Origin: Andalucia godoyi
Lineage: Eukaryota; Discoba; Jakobea; Jakobida; Andaluciidae
DNA: 64,000 nt
Direction of reading: 5' to 3'
Assembly: GCA_009859145.1 (NCBI GenBank)
Contig: VRVR01000008.1
Location: 133,494 to 197,493, forward strand
In this document: positions 60,290-64,000 of the stretch, piece by piece
How positions within the stretch are numbered: the stretch's first letter is position 1
Layout: every line of letters begins with the position of its first letter
Position numbers and translations under genes: made by a program
The notes under the pieces: generated by a model
What the model was told of the DNA's origin: nothing
Database searches by the model: none
What the model saw: only the letters and a program-made list of their open reading frames with translations

Positions 60290-60612
60290 TGCTTGAGGGA
60301 TCGGTTGCAAGTATGAGAAACAAACAGAAAAAATGATAGAAAGAAAAGAAAAGCGAGATGGAGAAAAAACGGCCAGCTCTCGACTGTAGATGAAGACTGC
60401 TTTCGGGTGAATTCGGAAGCCCGCCAAAAAAAGGCTGTGCTTTGCGTATTCTCTGGTATTGGGGAAAAGGAAATTACGAGATTGAACTCGTCTTGAGCGT
60501 CGTGTCATTGTCATCGTTATTGTTATAGTTATTGCGCATTTTACGTTTGTGTTTTGAATCCAAGACGAGGCTGGCTTTTGTCGCGGAAAAAAAACAAGAG
60601 AAAGCGATATTA

Positions 60613-62968
60613 ATGTCGGAGAGCATTCAGTCGGTGCAAGCTCGGCGCGATGCTCTTCTTGCAAAATACAAGCATACAGGATGGTTTCCAGAAGCTTCAT
60701 TTTCGATGACTGGAAATAACAATAATGACTTTGTTTCTTCTTCTGCGCTGAATTCCAGTCGAGCAAATTCATCGATGGATTCATCTTCCATTCTTGCATC
60801 GACTTCACGGATCGGGACGATTGACGACCGATCCATCATGTTTGTGCCTCAGTCAACATCGAACCAGCCAGCACATTTACCGCATCTTGCACAGAGTCTG
60901 GAACAAATACAGCTTGATGAAGATCGCAAGCGACAGGATGTCGCGCAAAGCACAGAGAATCCTGCGGCAGCAGGTGCAAATGCAAGCGCACTGGGAGATG
61001 GCAGAAACACGGCGCAATCTGCGAGTTTATCGACTGATGACGTGCAGGAAATGTTGGTTCGGGCATTGGATGCTTCTCGAACAGAGAGAGAGCGACTGCG
61101 GGAAGATATGAGGAGGGAGATACAAAAACGAGATGATTATGTGATGGATTTGCAGGCCCAGCTTCGACACAAGGATGCCGATCAGTCGCAGAGGAGGAGT
61201 CTTAACAGTTCTGTTTTGTCCCCAATGCTTGCACAATCCCGAGGCTCCGATTCAGTGTTTATGCATCCTGCGACGTCTGTGGAGTGGCACTCCAGAACGC
61301 AGCACCAGTCCGTGCTCGCTTCTGCTCCTCCGTACATGCATTCGTACGCAATACCGCCGTACGGAAACCAGCAGGGCGGAAGAGCGTCGGTATCGGCACC
61401 GGTTTCCGCAAACAGCTCGCCAACGCAGCTGCCATTGACCGGTCGAAATGATGCGCCCGTAATGGCGAAACCTTTCCGTGCTGCCTCGACGTCGTTCGGG
61501 GCGGGCAGCAGCAGCAGCGGTAGTAGTGGGACGAATCCGACTAGCGCGACTTCGTTGCTGAGTATTTTGCCGGAATCCACGCTGCAGTCCACAATCGAAA
61601 TCCTGTCTTCGAAACTTGCTGCCGCTCAATCGACTGCGCTGATGTATGCCGGGGAGGTGGAGAGAGTCAAGGAGGAAAACCGGAAACTGGACGAAGTGCT
61701 GAAGCAAGTGAGAAACGAGTATGCGACTCAGGCTCGACAATCGGATGCAACGCTGGAGCAGCTTCTTCTGTGCGTATGTTATTTTATATTTTATTTGGCT
61801 TGGTTTGCAATTCTTTCTTTCTTTTATTCCCGCACCCGTTTTTTTCTTCTTCTTCTTCTTCTTCTTAATTATTATTTAATTATCCCTGGAGTTGATTGTT
61901 ATCTTCATCTGGCTTGGAGCAGCTAAACTGACGGAGTTGCAATTTTACCGTGGTGTCCTCCTTTGTAGAAACAACAATTGTACGAAAAGGATGGACGGCT
62001 CAAGGAGGTGAGCAGCGTTATTGCTGAATTGGAGGCGCATGTTCAGCAAGTGCAGCGCAACCAAGCGAACGCCATCCAAGACTCGGAACGTGCTTTGCAC
62101 GATGAGCACGAAAAGCACATGGAAGCTGTACAGCGATTGGAGTTGCTCGAAATGCAATTTGCGGAAAAGGTATGCACATCGTTTTTTTCCCCTTCCTTCA
62201 CCATATCGCCTTTGTTTTGCTGGCACAGCTCTCTAACGTAGGGATGATTTCATTTTTTTGAGCATATTTTTGCAGAATGCCATTTGGCTTGCCAAAGACG
62301 AGGAGATTGAAGAGCTGAAAATGTATGTTGCCTCTCTTCCTATGCAGCCGTCGATGGAATTGAAAGAGAAGGACGCACAGCTGTCTGTATTTCACGAGGA
62401 GCTTTCCCGCATGGCCTCCGAATTGGACACTGAACGACGAAAATCCCAAACGGTAGAAGATGAACTGGTATTCCAGAAGTCCGAGAACGAGCGACTTCGA
62501 TCGGATCTTTGTGTTTTGCATGACCGAGTTGCAGATATTCAGTCTCGGCTCTTGCGGAAGGCCGAGCTGAGTGCAGATGACAAGGAACTGGCTATCCGCG
62601 AGCTCCATTCGCGAGTCGTCGGCCTTGAATCGGAGAATGACCTTCTACGGAAAACACTTGCTGCCCATCTTCCGTCGTCGGCCAAACAGTCGGCCAGTGT
62701 CGATGTCCTCAAGGAGCGGGAAGCTCTGCTGTCTTCTGTGAACGACGAGCTTGTGGATGCCTTTAAAGTCGTCGAGCAGATCCTTGGAATGGTCAAAAGC
62801 GCCCTTGAAAGTCCCGAGTTCTCGGAAGACATCGCCTTTGACAAGGCCAAACGAGGCGCGGCCATCACGGAGAATGCAAAAGCACTCCGAACCCTGTGTG
62901 AAAAACTCCAGGCTTTTCTCGCGCAGAGATATGCCAGCCATCTTGAACAGGGCTGCATAGTCTCATAG
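60613..62968 (+). CDS. Coiled-coil protein (three exons), unidentified
   Basis: 684 residues from exons 60613-61773, 61969-62169 and 62276-62968. Introns are 195 nt (GTATGT...TTTGTAG) and 106 nt (GTATGC...TTTGCAG, with CTAAC at 62233-62237). Both are phase 0, and the coiled-coil heptads continue through both joins. The N-terminus has ARRDALLAKYKHTGWFPE. The first 310 residues are otherwise Ser/Ala/Gln-rich with a short coiled coil near 150-200. Continuous coiled coil runs from about 330 to 570, and a compact helical end (about 590-684: NDELVDAFKVVEQILGMV, LCEKLQAFLAQRYASHL) follows. The form fits a centrosomal or cytoskeletal protein; no family named. Confidence 0.75.
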
Positions 62969-63765
62969 CCGCATTTCGTCAAATTTTTAATTGGTCTTCT
63001 TTATCGTTTTCGAGATCATCGTCCTCTTCACCTCTCATGTATCCGCTCCTTGTCGCAATTCCCATTTCTTGACGTGCGTTGGACATATTCATTGTACTGT
63101 TCCACGTTCTGGAGAAGTTCACACCAAAGCAACGTGACCATGCCGATATTTGGCTTGATCCACATACACATCCCAAACGAAACGAAACGAAACGAAACGG
63201 AGTTCGGAATTCTTTGTCTATAAGGTGAAAACACTTCACGCCTGCAAGAAACGCCGGGTCAAAAAAAATTTAAATAAATAAATAAAGTAAACGAAGCATT
63301 CGGTGGAATGCGAAACAAAGAAGATTCTGCGAGGAGGCTTTCGTCTGCGGCATGTCGGCATCGCAAACATGCAGGAAGAACCAAAACCAAACAAGAAGAA
63401 AGCAGGGAAAACCCACATTTTAAACGTTTTGAATGTTTTTTGTATGGAGCTTTGTTCAGATTTGTATGTATTTTTGGGAGTCGTTTCTCCGAAGGGCGAG
63501 AACAAGCAACATGCATGAACGTACGCAAACAAGAAGCATACCAAAGGAAAATCCGGTTTTGTTCGCTTAACCAAGTCGTTCACAAGCTAATGCTTGGGGC
63601 ACTATTTAAAGTAGAAACCATAGTCGGTTTACATTTTCATCCTTTGTTCTTCTTCTCCTTATACCACGGGATGCCAGTGTACGTGCACACCCTGCCACGC
63701 TGCACACACCGCTAGGCGAATCCTGTACATATGCAATAAGACATATTGTGGCTTCGTGCTAAGTA
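62969..63765. other. Right-hand intergenic region with possible minus-strand exon
   Basis: 797 bp. On the minus strand, 63170-62979 shows two partly overlapping protein-like frames (WIKPNIGMVTLLWCELLQNV and, in another frame, GIATRSGYMRGEEDDDLEND ending at a stop at 62979). They may be exons of an unrecognised gene, but I could not join them. A CGAAA repeat lies at 63179-63198. The rest (63250-63765) shows nothing recognisable. Confidence 0.3.
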
Positions 63766-64000
63766 CCGCTGCCTCTTATTGCGATATGATGAAGCAATCT
63801 AAAGGGCATGTAAACAAAAAACACTGCCACGCGCCATGCCGCATGCGTTTGTTACCTTGGCAACTCCGTCACACGATGCCCGATTCGTTTCGCCCCCCCC
63901 CACCATTTTGATCATGAAATCCCTATACACACGCCGCCGCGTTGCATTCTCGCACAGCGACGCTCATTTCTTATTTTTATTTTTATTGTCCATGCAACGC
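63766..64000 (+). repeat. Dispersed repeat, copy 2 (runs off the window)
   Basis: 235 bp matching 4365-4116 in inverted orientation. It starts CCGCTGCCTCTTATTGCG, the sequence that encodes the last residues and stop of the EF-hand phosphatase in copy 1. Here the sequence before the repeat (up to 63765) is unrelated to that gene. The copy continues to the end of the window, so its true length is unknown. Confidence 0.85.

Overview
This is a gene-dense, intron-poor nuclear segment from a eukaryotic microbe. The standard genetic code fits, and flagellar-type genes (an enkurin-domain protein and a MORN protein) suggest a ciliated protist. The lineage cannot be fixed from the window. Nothing looks prokaryotic in layout: there are no operons, genes lie on both strands in mixed order, and gaps are short and T-rich or A-rich. 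I recognise or outline about 31 protein genes in 64 kb. Seven introns can be placed by reading-frame and homology arguments. All begin GTATG(T/A/C), and branch-like CTAAC/CTAAT motifs can be seen in several. Most sit within the first 10-60 codons.

Layout. 0.2-0.7 kb: a decayed Fanzor/TnpB-like element. 1-13.7 kb: a PDRG1/prefoldin-like gene, calcineurin A, an EF-hand-bearing PPP phosphatase, WDR74/Nsa1, DPH1, KRI1 (apparently frameshifted near its N-terminus) and a DNAJB12-type chaperone. 14.4-21.9 kb: a large SEC7 Arf-GEF converging on, and overlapping, a coiled-coil gene. 22.6-29.5 kb: TMEM62-like metallophosphoesterase, COG5 and a two-pass membrane protein. 29.57-30.05 kb: a second, inverted copy of the Fanzor-like element. 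30.1-42.1 kb: Zn2Cys6 regulator, small membrane protein, LRR protein, KXD1, KRR1, a ChAPs/exomer-like protein, an enkurin-domain protein and an NCS-1-like calcium sensor. 42.4-52.7 kb: condensin subunit 1, a Tma17-like chaperone, a giant type II membrane fibre-like protein and a small ORF. 53.1-63 kb: MORN protein, NDUFS4, ribosomal protein uS15, an LYRM1-like protein, a Ser-rich protein and a three-exon coiled-coil gene. A ~235-250 bp repeat at the right edge is an inverted copy of one at 4.1-4.4 kb.

Functional themes. Ribosome production: WDR74/Nsa1, KRI1, KRR1, uS15; DPH1 modifies a translation factor. Golgi/endosome/lysosome traffic: SEC7 GEF, COG5, ChAPs-like, KXD1. Calcium signalling: calcineurin A, EF-hand phosphatase, NCS-1-like. 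Mitochondrial complex I and LYR biology: NDUFS4, LYRM1-like. Chromosome condensation: NCAPD2-type. The genes are not arranged by pathway.

The most unusual content is the pair of short Fanzor/TnpB-derived elements. Both copies carry the same broken zinc-ribbon frame, yet keep perfect or near-perfect palindromes at both ends and an internal GNRA-type hairpin. They look like a non-autonomous palindrome-ended derivative that moved after its nuclease gene had decayed.
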